A stretch of DNA of 64,000 bases from Erodium maritimum (taxonomy: Eukaryota; Streptophyta; Magnoliopsida; Geraniales; Geraniaceae): NCBI GenBank assembly GCA_963921825.1, contig OY997592.1, forward strand, positions 22,571,432-22,635,431. The letters are read 5' to 3'. The notes beneath the pieces are model-generated. The model made no database searches and was not told the DNA's origin. It worked only from the letters and a program-made list of their open reading frames with translations. Below are positions 33,094 to 44,464 of the stretch, one piece after another. The position numbers and the translations under genes were made by a program. Within the stretch, counting starts at the first letter, position 1; every line of letters starts with the position of its first letter.

Positions 33094-35238
33094 TCACGGC
33101 CTCCCAAGACACACCAACCATAACTCACGGGCTCAACAACCCCACGGGCACTCACGGCCTCCCAAGACACACCAACCATAACTCACGGGCTCAATAACCC
33201 CAAGGGCACTCACGGCCTCCCAAGACAACCAACCATAACTCACGGGATCAACAACCCCACGGGCACTCACGGCCTCCCAAGACACACCAACAGTAAAGAC
33301 ACGTGTTCAACAACCCCACGGCACTCATGGCCACCCAAACTCAACAGTAAAACACGGGCTCTCATGGCCACCCAAGACACAACATACACAAACAACCTCC
33401 GGCATAACCAATGCCTCTAACAGTCCTAATATCAACAGTTTCACAAACAACCTCCGGGCATGGTCATATGCCTCCAGTACTCATAATCTCGATAAGTTCG
33501 CAATCAACCTCTGAGCATGGTCATATGCCTCCAGTAGTTCTAATAACGCTAAGTTCTCTGCTCCTACGACACTACTAAGTGTCACATGCATTCCCAATAT
33601 TCGCTACGTTCCCGTATCATGCCTTTCTAATATTCGATAACTTACTTAACCCACGAAACTCCGGTGTCACATGCAATTCTACTGTTAACTTTCCCTAGTC
33701 AGGGCCGAGATCCGGCTACTTTTCCCTACCTCGTGCATGTTCTCCAAAAGTGCCCAAATAAGCCCCGGCGTGATCTCCGTCACTCGTCTAGCTTTCCTTT
33801 GCCTCGGTCCGCAACACAATTTTAAAAGAACACAATGCTGAATTTTAATGAATTTGACGCCCAAAAGCAACCCCGGTAAAGTTGATCACTCCCAAACTTC
33901 CCAATTACTCGACATTGTCGATATTGGACCCGGAAAGGCCCGATTCGCCCGACATGGCGAATCTGCCCGGGTTTTGAAAACGCCCTTTCGGGGCTCCGAA
34001 AATTCCCGTTTTCGTTTCTACGGTCTTAGAATAATTCAAAGGTTCCTAGGCACTCGACGAAATCGAATTCCGACTTCCGAGTCAATTAATTAACGTTTAA
34101 AGTTTCTAAACCCGATAATTACAACTTTTCCAATTTAATTCCAAATTTCAATTCGGTTGTGGATAAATTACTTGGGGAACGTCCTAAACCACTTGAACAC
34201 GAAACCCGAACACCCGAGCACGTGGGCCCCACCCGGCCAACTTTGGCCGTGGGTGGCTAGGGCCAAAATGGGGCCGGTTCACCATGGTGGTGGCTGGTCC
34301 TATCTCCAGCCAGCCACTCTACAAGGCCGGCCAGCCACCGTGCACGGTGGCCGGAGCTCCCCCGAGCCTCCGGTCACCGGAAAACGATCATCCTTTCGCT
34401 CCAAAACACCTCCAACGAACCCCACACCTCAACTCAACCACAAACCACTAGTTTCTAACCAAACCCTCACATTTCAAACTTAACATAAAGAAAATCGATT
34501 AGGTGCTCACCGTAGAGAAAGTCGATGTGAGCTCGATTCTTTTATCGTTGAGACGATCCACCGGACGGATGATCGAGAATCACCAAAACTCTACAACACC
34601 ACCTCTCTTTTATCTCTTCTTCCTTCTCTCCTCTTTCTCTTTCTAAAAACACCAAAACCCCCCTTTTTGAACAACATGGCCGAACATCACTTGGTCTTCC
34701 TTTTTGTTTTAATTCAAACCACACAATTTTATCATAATTGCAAAACTAACCCTCAACTTCTCATCTTTTGTTTTTGTCCCCAAAACCTAACACCACCACT
34801 TGGTTGACAAGTGGTAAGTGGGTCCCACACCTTTTGGAAAATATCTCCTAGATATTTTCAGTCAGATTCGCGAAATTCGGCCGTCTCGGGCCCCGAACGG
34901 GCACTTTTTTCAAGAAATTACGAAACTTCACGGGCTACAAGGAAACGGCTCAACTAAGACCGTTGCGACGACGGCTAAGCTTTTTGGATCCAAAACGGTC
35001 CTCGAATGGACCAAAACGTCGCTCGGTTGACTTTTCCATCGAAAAGTCAACATTTCCCAAATTGATCAGAAAGTTGCCCTGAGTTCCCCGGAACTTACTT
35101 TGGTCGATAACGGGGTAAACTTACGTCCGGTATGACCCTCGGAGTCAATTTTAGGTTTAAATAAGTGTCTGCTGAATTTTTTTAAATTTTCCTATTTTTC
35201 GCAGATTTGACTGGCGTTGACCGGGAATGGGTATTACA
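33094..35238 (-). mobile_element. Truncated family-A LTR, inverted
   Basis: Read on the minus strand from 35238 (TGTAATACCCATTCCCGG) it matches the solo LTR at 8933 base by base, including GACCAAAGTAAGTTCCGGGG and the ~60-bp tandem array. It breaks off inside that array at 33094, so about 0.8 kb of its 3' part is missing. Confidence 0.85.
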
Positions 35239-36464
35239 ATTGCCGTCTGGGCTGTCTCAGCCCTCTCGTGCCCCTCAGCAGGTGCACACTAGGCAATAGT
35301 CGCCCCTGCTGATCTAGCGGTCGTTGATCGTCCTCGGCCTATAGCGGGTCGTCCCCTCGTGCCTCGCGGAGCATAAGTCTGTGCCATGCCGTAATTCCTC
35401 TGCACGGATAACGCACTGGTTCAGTTTCGTAACTCGGAAAGAACAACGCGCCTAGAATAACTAGCGCCACACACGGCCCACAACAGCAGTATTAGTACTA
35501 GTAGTAAACTCAATAGTATAGTCACACAATAGCACCCAGCAGAGAAGTTCGCATACTAGTGCATCACACATATCATATATACAAGCAGCGGTTACACACA
35601 AATTCGCACTCAGCAGCATATTCACACCCAAGTCACACAGAACACCGTTCACACCACACCGCAATTCTATAAAGTACATCATACACTCAATTTCGAATTC
35701 TTAACACGTCCTCTTTCTAACATAACATTCGTGTTGATCTCTCGTCGTTACAACTCGAATCAGGCGTCCCCGAATTGCGTTGTAATCACTCGACATCCCT
35801 CCATTCACGTTCAGATACAGTGGCCCCTATAGCTGAATCGTGATGGTACATACACTTCAGTTTCTGTAGAAAATCGGGCATGACCCGTTCGTAAGTTAAT
35901 TTAACCATCCACTTATGCGGGACAACCAATTACCACCTGCACACAGTACTCAGTCACAATTATAACACATAGCAATTGATCTCAACTTTTACACCGCGGT
36001 CTCAGAAATTTCACTCTTACCGCCTGGTCAAGTCCGTACTTGGAAAACAGTTCAACTCCAACAATAACCACAAACCACACAAGTTCACCAAAAGTCCACA
36101 GCACTTAGACCGGACATTTCACCAATCAACCAACGTCCGACCAAGGCGACAACTCACTTAACAATTATTTCACCAATACACACACGTCATAACCAGCTCG
36201 AGCATCGCTCATTAACTAATCTCGATCTCAACTGATCGACATCATGGATCCATCCAAGCATACAACCACAGGGAATAAAATAAAAATCAAGTAAGGCAAT
36301 ACTTAAACAACGCACTTTAACAACAGAGACTCTTGTCGTTTCGACTCTACGCGTAGGATATTTCCGACTTGCGTCACCGAGCAATATGACTTTAACCACC
36401 TAACTCTAACCACCTAACTGACATACGGTCCGTGGTTTTGAAAAATCATTTCAAAATGAAACAA
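35239..36464 (-). mobile_element. Internal leader/gag remnant of the minus-strand gypsy-like element
   Basis: Between the truncated LTR and the primer site lies sequence homologous to the 507-bp leader unit (GGGCATGACCCGTTCG, GAATCAGGCGTCCCCGAATT, read on +). A possible gag/zinc-knuckle coding tail is at 35240-35400, too decayed to annotate. No pol genes remain. Confidence 0.6.
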
Positions 36465-36477
36465 GGCTCTGATACCA
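36465..36477 (-). promoter_or_regulatory. Primer-binding site (initiator tRNA-Met), minus strand
   Basis: GGCTCTGATACCA is the reverse complement of TGGTATCAGAGCC and is separated by three bases from the LTR end at 36481, mirroring the 30449 site. Confidence 0.9.
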
Positions 36478-36480
36478 AAT

Positions 36481-39234
36481 TGTCACGGCCCAAATCCGGT
36501 TTTGACCGGACTCGAGACGTGAACTTGAACAATAAACAATTTAAGTAAAACAATTAAAATAAGCATTAAACGAAACTCTGAATTAATAATCTGTAAGTCG
36601 GAAATCGAATAATAGCAGTGTTTAGTTTGAAAAACACAGTACGTCTCTAGACCTACTAGACAAGACCCTCGCCAGCTCCAAAGCTCAGCTGTGTCCTGCT
36701 AGCACAAATCCCGCTCAACACCTGAAACGCAACAATGTAAGGGGTGAGCTTTCGCCCAGTAGAGAAATTAGTTAAGGTAATGAATATCGGCTCACTACCA
36801 CGAGTAACCGTCCAATTAGGGCATACTAGTACAGCATAAATAACGGCCAATCTGGGATTCATAGCCTAACTTGCAACACACTCAAACGACCGCGTTCAAG
36901 CAATAAAACATTGGCCAAACAGCACACGTATTACACACAAAAGCAACCAACACGCGTCCTGTACCGCAGTCCCCGAACTCCATCATGTCATACCGGAAAG
37001 TCATCGTATCATCTCGGACAGCCCCTCAATCCAGAGGAGACACATGCGTCAGGGCGACTGGAAACTTTCTCTAGGAACGCATCTCATCGGGGGGGGGGGG
37101 GGGGGGAATGTCCCCAAATGACCATAGATCATCGGGGTAGAAACACGACCGGTAGGCCCAACCACGACCCGTAGGCCCAATATGATATGGCCCGTCGGCT
37201 CCGACCCGTCGGTCCAATACGACCCGTAGGCCCAACACGACCCGTAGGCCCAATCACAATATGGCCCGTCGGTCCGACCCGTCGTCCCAATACGACCCGT
37301 AGGCCCAACACAAACCGTCGGCCTAGATGTCCTACACTGGCATACCCCCTCGATGTAGGCATCGTACCGGAATAACACACCAGGGGACCGCGCATACGTG
37401 GGACCACATCGTCGGCAGAGGTACTACCCTACACCGGCACATCCCCTCGGTGTAGGTACCGTACCGGAATACAATCCTTTTGGAACACACATCAAGATAA
37501 TAACACGCATCGTAATGCCATAGATCAAATACGGCTCACCAACCCCACAATCTTACCATAATCACACGATACGTCGGTCTATCACTCACCCGACCATATC
37601 ACATCCAATGATTCAAATCATAACAGTCACGGCACACTTGCCCAAGCATAGCAACAACATGTTACACCGAATACACTAATTCTTGACTCTTAAACTTATC
37701 GACACTAGGTCACACAGCACGCATCTCAAACAATAACAGGCAATTCAATCAGCACACAACCTACGGCTCGACATGGCCAATCTACCAGCACGGCAATTTC
37801 CCAAGTATTGAAAGGGGCTAAGCTAGTGAGTCACATCCTACATGTTACTAAGACTAGTCCGGTTATTTAATTATTGTCTAACATGCATACTAGTAACTTT
37901 CAGTAATTAAACCGGTATTCGCTACTTTCCCTACCTCAAGAAGAACCAACAGCTACGTCTCCTAGCTGCTGACGTCTGGGCCTACCTTCGGTCTTCTCCT
38001 TACTCGGGGTAAAAGTCTGGTTTTAACACAAAAAGGGACGGTCATCAGTCCCGGTCCAGTCCGTAACAGTCCTCTACTTTTGTTACCAGGTAAGTCCTTA
38101 ATTTTTCCGATTCGTCCTTGAATTTATATGATTTAGGTCCGATTGATTAATTAATTAATTATTAAATTGTCTTGACCCGGATCCGACCTAGATCCAGGCC
38201 CAACCCGGATCCGGACCCGGTCTGAACCCGGAACCGGACCTGACCCGGATACGGCCCAAACCCGGTCCCAGATCCGACCTAGACCCGGTCCAGACCTGAT
38301 TCCAGACCCGACCTGACCTAGGCATGGCCCGAGGCCTGGTCCGGCCCGAGGTCCAACCTGGGCCCAAGGCCCGCTCCGTCTCATCCAGTTTTGGCCCAAG
38401 GCCTGCTCCATCTGAGTTCTCGATCACGGGAGAGAGATGGGGGAGTTAGGGTTTTGCTCCGGCCCCGACACGACGGCGGACGGTGGTAGGGAAGCCCGGA
38501 TAACGTCTGGCAAGGGCTGGGAGAGGCGGAGGAGCTGTGGCGAGACCAAGGTCATGGCGGCGGTGGCTGGAAAGCGACCCTAAAGCCCCTCCGTCCAGAT
38601 CTGACGAGGGTGCGAAGGTTCGCCGGCGATGGAGTTTCTGGCCGGCGTCGTACAGTCCGCGCCCGTCTACGATGCCGCCAGAGAGAGAGAGGTCCGGTGG
38701 AGTCATCGGGGAAACAGAACTAGACGCGCAAGGTACGAACCCGCGTGATTCCTCGTCTCTTGCGCGATTCGCGCTCGGGGGAGATGAACCAGGCCGAGCA
38801 CTTCCGGCGGCGATGTTCTGTCTCTGACGCGGTGGTGGCGACGGTAACTCGAGGTCCGCCTCGTGCCGGAGAGGGCTCGATTCGAGGCCGGAATGGGAGG
38901 ACGGCGACAGTAAAACGCGACGAGGGAGAGAGGTGGAGAAGGCGAGATCTGAGAGGTGAGAGAGATGGAGACGAGGGCGGCGTGCCTTGGGTTTTTTGCG
39001 CGCACTCAAGGAGAAGAAGCGAGATAGGCTTGAGGGGATAGCGGCTTGGGCCCGGTGCTGGCTTGGGCTCAGCGTTCTGGGCTTGAGTCAGCTCGGCCCA
39101 GGTCTGATTCAACTCCTTTTTTTCTTTTCTTTTTTTTCTGTTGCGGTTGTTCCAAAACTTTAACCCGCTGTCCAACCGCGACGTACCAACGAACAAATTT
39201 AAATCTTAATCCTTTTTAACCGGCGGTCTTTACA
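36481..39234 (-). mobile_element. 5' LTR of a gypsy-like retrotransposon (family C), inverted
   Basis: Minus-strand LTR of 2754 bp starting TGTAAAGACCGCCGG at 39234 and ending GGATTTGGGCCGTGACA at 36481, directly followed by the primer site. Its terminal ~60 bp match family B, but its start and middle differ. It contains a 'CCCGTAGGCCCAA' array (37140-37320), a GACCCGGATCC array (38170-38380), an 18-base G run (37089-37106) and a CT-rich GC-rich segment (38446-39060) with long but repeat-driven open frames. It inserted into a PIF transposase gene: coding sequence resumes at 39235. Confidence 0.8.
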
Positions 39235-39650
39235 ATTCGTATTGCGGCAGTGCATTTTTGGTGCGTTGATAACCCCTAGTGTCCCACAACGTCCCGCTTC
39301 TGAGCGAAGTAATCGTCATGGTCCTTCACCTTTTCCATCACCCGTTTAAAAAGTGGTCGGCACATACGGAATTGGCGCCTAAACGTATCGGGACCATACG
39401 TGGGCTGCTCGGCAAAATAATCTTGCATCAGTCGGTCGTGGGCTTCAAGATGACCTCTATGAATCTCTCATCGATAAGGATCTCCACGTTCGATCCTCTA
39501 CTTCAGTGCGTTGATCCTTGGCATCGATCTCTCTATGACTCTCTCAACCCTTCGTTGGAGTCGTCCTTCTACTAAACGCATTTGGGCTTCCATCTGGTCA
39601 TACGATGGACCCTCCTCGTCAGACAGTCTGTATCGAAATGTAGGAGAGAA
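39235..39650 (-). pseudogene. PIF/Harbinger transposase, N-terminal part, cut by an LTR
   Basis: The minus strand reads LMQDYFAEQPTYGPDTFRRQ, FRMCRPLFKRVMEKVKDHDD, YFAQKRDVVGH, a stop, GLSTHQKCTAAI, which is the conserved N-terminal block of plant PIF/Harbinger transposases ('ALP1-like'). The upstream reading (SDEEGPSYDQMEAQMRLVEG) has further stops. Translation ends exactly where the family-C LTR begins, so the DDE catalytic part is missing here. Confidence 0.8.
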
Positions 39651-39908
39651 TTTTTTGACTTTTAGAGAGAAAAATGAGAGGACATTATTGGGGTATGGAA
39701 GAAAGGGGCGATATTTGTAGATGAAAGTTGTGTGTCTAAATGAATTTTTTCAAAATGTTACCGTTATCCAATCGTTACCAACGGTTTATTTTTTTATTCT
39801 TCTTCACAATTTTCATTTTTTTGTACTCATGGTGTCTTTATGTGCCTATTTTGTATTGTTACCTTTAGATTTTTTTCGCCCCTTTCCTCCCGCATTGTTC
39901 AAAGTTCA

Positions 39909-42900
39909 ACTCTTCTTTTATAGCCCTGATTCCTAAATGTGGTACTCCAGTGACTTTTGGGGACTTCAGGCCTATTAGTCTAATGGGGGGTCCCTACAAA
40001 ATACTTACTAAATTGCTCTCTTTGAGACTCAAAGAAGTGATTGGCCCTTTGGTAGGGTTTGAACAGACAGGTTTTCTAGCTGGAAGGCAAATTCTTGATG
40101 GAGTACTTGCTGCAAATGAAGTGGTTCAGGAGATTAAACAAACCAGGGTCAAGGTTATTATATTCAAAGCAGGTTTTGAAAAGGCCTTTGATAATATCCA
40201 CTGGGACTATATGATGAAGCTGTTGCACAGACTTGGTTTTGGGGCTCTTTGGAGACTTTGGATGATTTCTTGCTTTAGAGCACACATGTCAGTTCTTATC
40301 AATGGTTCACTCTCTCCTGATTTTCCAATGTTTAGAGGTTTAAGACAAGGCTGCTCCATCTCTCCACTTCTATTTGCCTTAGCTGCTGAAGGTCTGAATC
40401 AGATCATAAAGGCTGGACTCAATCAATCTCAGTTTAATGGAATTTAAATAGGTCTTAATGGTCCCCAAATATCCCACCTTAAATTTGCAGATGACTCCAT
40501 TTTCTTCATCCAAGCTTCACCTCAAGGAGCAACAAATTTAAAGCATGCTCTTGAAATGTTCAAACTTGCTGCAGGATTGAAAGTAAACTTTAGCAAATCT
40601 ACATTGATACCACTGAACCTATCCCAAGAAGAAACCCTTGGTTATGTTGAAATTCTCTCTTGTACTGTGGAAGCACTCCCATTCAAGTATCTGGGCTTTA
40701 GCTTAGGCTCTAATCCCAGGAGATTGATTACCTGGAAGGCTATCATAGAAAAATTCAAGAACTCCCTTGGACTTTGGCAAGCCAAAACCTTGTCCTTTGG
40801 TGGTAGGATCACTCTGATCAAATCCACCCTCAGTGCACTACCTCTCTATTTCCTCTCACTCCTTAAAGCTCCTAAATCAGTCATCAAAACCATGAAAGCT
40901 TGACAGAGAAGATTTCTTTGGCATGGAGCTGCCCCAGCAAGAGTTTTCTGTAAAGTTAAATGGAATCAGGTCTGCAAACATAAATCAGATGGAGGGTTGG
41001 GTATAAAAAACTTGGAATTGATGAATCTAGCTCTTTTGGCAAAATGGTGGTGGAGGTTTGCAATTGAAGACAACTCCCTTTGGAAACTGATCATCTGTGC
41101 AAGATATGGAGGTGGATCTAAGGACTGGGACTTGACAAATTTGAATGAATTGGGGGGTAGTAGCTTCTTTACTCATATCATCTCTTTGGCCAAAGATCCT
41201 AACTTTGCAGACTGGTTTGGAAACAAAGGTCTCTCTTGGACCTTGAGGAGGGGTACTAGGATCTTCTTTTGGGAAGATGTTTGGTGGGGGGAGCTGCCTT
41301 TTAAATCTCTCTTTCCTAGGATCTATCTACTGGCCAAGAGTAAGAAGGCTATCATTGCTGATCTCTGGGAAGACAACAACTGGAACCTTGATCTGAGAAG
41401 AGATGCTAGAGGCTGGGAACTCCTTGAATGGGGGTGTATCTGTGCTATTCTTAATGTCACTAGATTAACTCAGTTGGATGACAAATTATCCTGGTCTGGA
41501 GATGATAAAGGATTCAGTGTTCACAAAATGTATGCTTTACTTGCAGCTCAAGCAACCTCCTCCTTGAAGTGGACAAAACACCTTTGGATCTCTGGGATAC
41601 CCTCCAAGATATCTGCCTTTTTTTGGTTAGCCTGCCTTGAGGCTATACCCTCTAAATGTTTCCTAGAAGGAAGGGGAATGCCTTTAACCTTACAAAACAT
41701 CATTTGTCCTCAATGCTCTTGGGATAATGAGGATAGTGCTCACATACTTCTCCATTGCAGCAAAGCCTGGGTGCTTCTATCCCTAATTATCACTTGGTGG
41801 GGGATATCTTGGGCATGTCCTTCTGATATTAGAGCTATCTTTAACTATTGGCCCTATCTTGTCTCCTCCAAGTTCAGAAGATCCTGGTGTAAAATTCTTC
41901 AATCAGCTCTCTGGTAGTTATGGCTCTCAAGAAACAATTTTATCTTCAAAGGTCAACAAGAATCACCTCATGTACTATTTTCCAAGGTCATCAACACCAC
42001 CTACAGTTGGGAATGGGCCTCCTTTGACAGCTCTTATCATTTTCCTCTGCTGGGATGGATCACCAGTCCTATGGACTTCATTAAATTTTGATTTATGGGT
42101 TCTCTTGGGTTGGGATTGGGGTTTGGGTTTCTGGGCTGGTTTTACGGGGAGTGGCATGTGAGTTTGGTAAGGTTCTTGTTGTTTTGCTTTGTTGTGCTTC
42201 CTTGTGTGTGGGTTCTTCTTTCCCCTCCTCTTTCATCTTCTCCTCTTGTCTGAGGGTAGACTTTTTCCTAGGTTTTGAGTGCTGCTCTTTCTCTGTTCTC
42301 TCTTGTTCCTTCTTTTCAGGTTGCTAAGCTACCATTAGCTCCTGCTCAAGTCTTGTTTCTTCCGGAGGTAGTTCTGCTTCTTCGACCATTGTTACTAAAA
42401 TCATTGCTACTCTCCTGCCCTCAAAAATCATTGCTACTCTCCTGCCCTCAAAAATCATTGCTACTCTCCTGCCCTCAAAAAGCTTATACCTCAACCTGTA
42501 AGCTACTTCCTCAGTACTGGCCACTCCACCTTGCTCCTGCTCAATCCCTTTTGCTCCTTACTTCTTCTCCCTAGCCTCTCTACTGCCCCCACACACTCTG
42601 CTGCTCTCCACTTTTACATCTCACCACACCCGTTCACCTCTCTTTGCCTTCAAATCTTGCATTTCCTGTGAAGGCTGTCAATATTGATGCATTCATTACA
42701 CTAAGCTGCCATTTTGGTTACTTACACTACTTCAAGCTTCTTACTTGCACCGCAAGTCACTTCTTTTGTATATAAGTTGGACTTTTGTGTTTGTTTTTTG
42801 ATGCTCCTCCCTCTTATTTGGGTTCTTGGGAGCTTTTCTGTTGTTTGGTTGTTGCAATCTCTAGGGAGATTGCCTTCTTTTGTAACCCTTTTCTACCTCA

Positions 42901-42940
42901 GAAGAGGATAATCTACATATGCTTTCGCCGATCCAAAAAA
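39909..42940 (+). mobile_element. 5'-truncated LINE, nearly open
   Basis: A 3-kb non-LTR element comprises the 3' two-thirds of ORF2, a 3' UTR with three 27-bp repeats (about 42395-42478) and an A-tail at about 42935. The candidate TSD is AAAGTTCA (39901-39908 and 42941-42948). It is short, but it restores a smooth pre-insertion reading of the flanks. The host sequence on both sides is AT-rich DNA next to the PIF transposase start. Confidence 0.8.
39911..42091 (+). pseudogene. LINE ORF2: reverse transcriptase to zinc finger
   Basis: One continuous frame without frameshifts runs from NSSFIALIPK to a stop at 42091, broken only by in-frame stops at 40445 (TAA), 40901 (TGA) and 41915 (TAG). RT blocks in order are GDFRPISLMGGPYK, EQTGFLAGRQILDG, KAFDNIHWDYMMKLL, RGLRQGCSISPLLF and the catalytic KFADDSIFF (Asp codons at 40490 and 40493). 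The thumb/connection follows (LPFKYLGFSLGSN, GGLGIKNLELMNLALLAKWW), then a zf-RVT domain at about 41570-41800 (WISGIPSKISAFFWLACLEA; CPQC...HILLHC). It makes cDNA for an L1-type plant LINE. The endonuclease part is lost by 5' truncation. Confidence 0.9.
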
Positions 42941-42948
42941 AAAGTTCA

Positions 42949-44050
42949 GTTAAATTTCCCGCCTTTGTACTATAATACTACTTTCTGGTCGTTTTTTACG
43001 TCCAGATCAATACTTTACTGTTATATACAATTTGTTGCCCGTGTTAGTTACATGTACGTATTGTTTGGAATATACCTTAACCATATTTTATCCGTTATTC
43101 TTTACATATTTGTGATCATAATGCTTGTCTTAGGTGTGAACCTACCACGCTAATAGAGTTTAAAGATAGGTAGGAAAATATATATTCGAGATTAAGGGAT
43201 ATAAGTAGGCAGATGGGCTATCTACGATTTTCATTTCCTATATCCGTAATCCGCCCACACAAACACATGTTGTCTAAACTTCGATCCACAATCCACTTAA
43301 TCATTTCATTCATGAATAAAATATGTGTTGAAAAATGGATAAGGTTATTATAAAATGAGATTTGATTCGTTCATAAACCATCTATAATACAGACGACTTC
43401 CGAACTTGAAATCCTGTTATCTATACTCGTTAACTCGGTTTGGTTATAAGAAAGTAGGCCCACTATCTAATATAAAATGAACATAAAATATAAAATGAAA
43501 ACTAATTAAAACCATTAGATTAAAGAAGATCTGATGGTTAAGAATTTAAACCATTTAAATGATTTATTAATAGATTAAATCACTAAAAGGATATATTTGG
43601 AATAAATATTTTCTCTCCCATGGTAGACGCATATACTGCTAACTGTCAAAAAAAACCAACGATAACTACCTGTATAATTAAAGTTTTTTTTTTTTGAAAT
43701 ACTGTATAATTAAAGTTTATTTCCCCCTTTTCAGCTACTTTTTGAGTATTCACAATAATGAAAATTTGGCATAAAAATATAAGTGGACCTTGAATATAAA
43801 GAACATGGGTGGTATATGGTTTTATTGTTTATGTGTATACAATAGTTACATTGTTTTTAATCATTTAATTCAATATTAGAATCTGAATCACATTGAAATG
43901 ATTGTCTTTTATAATAGGATCTAATGATTGAAAACAGTTTTTATTTTATATTTCAAAATATAGTTTGTATTGGATAATGCTTCTAGTCAGTAAAGATTAA
44001 GAGGATATATTTACAAAAGAACAAATTAGAGTGCAATAGAGGTGGATTCG
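42949..44050. other. AT-rich intergenic stretch
   Basis: No gene recognised. It holds one tiny retrotransposition-like insertion at 43670-43718 and otherwise AT-rich unique-looking sequence. Confidence 0.5.
43670..43718 (-). repeat. Minimal A-tail insertion with 17-bp TSD
   Basis: CTGTATAATTAAAGTTT occurs at 43670-43686 and again at 43702-43718. Between them are only 15 bases, a T run plus GAAATA. This looks like an extremely 5'-truncated, minus-strand LINE insertion consisting of little more than the poly(A) tail. Confidence 0.7.
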
Positions 44051-44440
44051 AAAGTAGAGTGAAAATAGGAATGTGGGCATTAAGAAGAACCGCAATGGGT
44101 GTTTCCATGAATGCCTGAAAAACATGGTGGGATGGATCCAGCGGAGGAATTGCAAGATGATGGGGAGAGCAGCTTCACTGCGCACATGAGATTGGGCCCA
44201 CGCATCCTAACAAGTCACCTAAACGAGGCCCAGCATGTGTCCAGGTCATCACCCCACAAGTAGCCATCTACCAGCACGTATATGTAGCTCCAGGACAAAC
44301 CTATCTCCTACCACCTTCCACGTGGATCCATCACAACCGGTCCCTACTTCCAAACCCATGCGCCCACTCTACTTCCCGTACGCATCCGTCCATTTATTCT
44401 TATTTATTTTGGTAATAGCAGCCAGCCGCTTATCATTGTT
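44050..44440 (-). repeat. Downstream flank of the Dof pseudogene, displaced
   Basis: Read on the minus strand, this matches the sequence 0.4-0.7 kb after the intact Dof gene: AGAGTGGGCG, TGTCCTGGAGCTACATATA, GATGGCTACTTGT and the TCTCATGTG block follow in the same order. It is the distal end of the pseudogene copy, separated from the CDS at 49820 by about 5 kb of retroelements. Confidence 0.75.
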
Positions 44441-44464
44441 ATTAGAAAAAACTAGCATACTACA

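Noticed and set aside
8933-35238. Family-A LTRs at 8933 and 33094 as the two ends of one element
   Set aside because: They are in opposite orientation, the first has its own perfect TSD (AATGA), and the second is truncated.
37089-37106. G run (and C runs at 3131, 19773, 32271, 58965) as G-quadruplex or functional elements
   Set aside because: Single uninterrupted homopolymers in repeats; they may be length-variable or sequencing/assembly effects, and nothing else supports a function.
38446-39009. 187-codon minus-strand open frame (Ser/Arg/Pro-rich)
   Set aside because: It lies in the GC- and CT-rich part of the family-C LTR, where several frames are open at once; no domain recognised.
30446-39234. 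One complete gypsy element between the LTRs at 27462 and 36481
   Set aside because: The LTRs are inverted to each other, differ in sequence, and each has its own primer-binding site on its inner side; no gag-pol lies between them.
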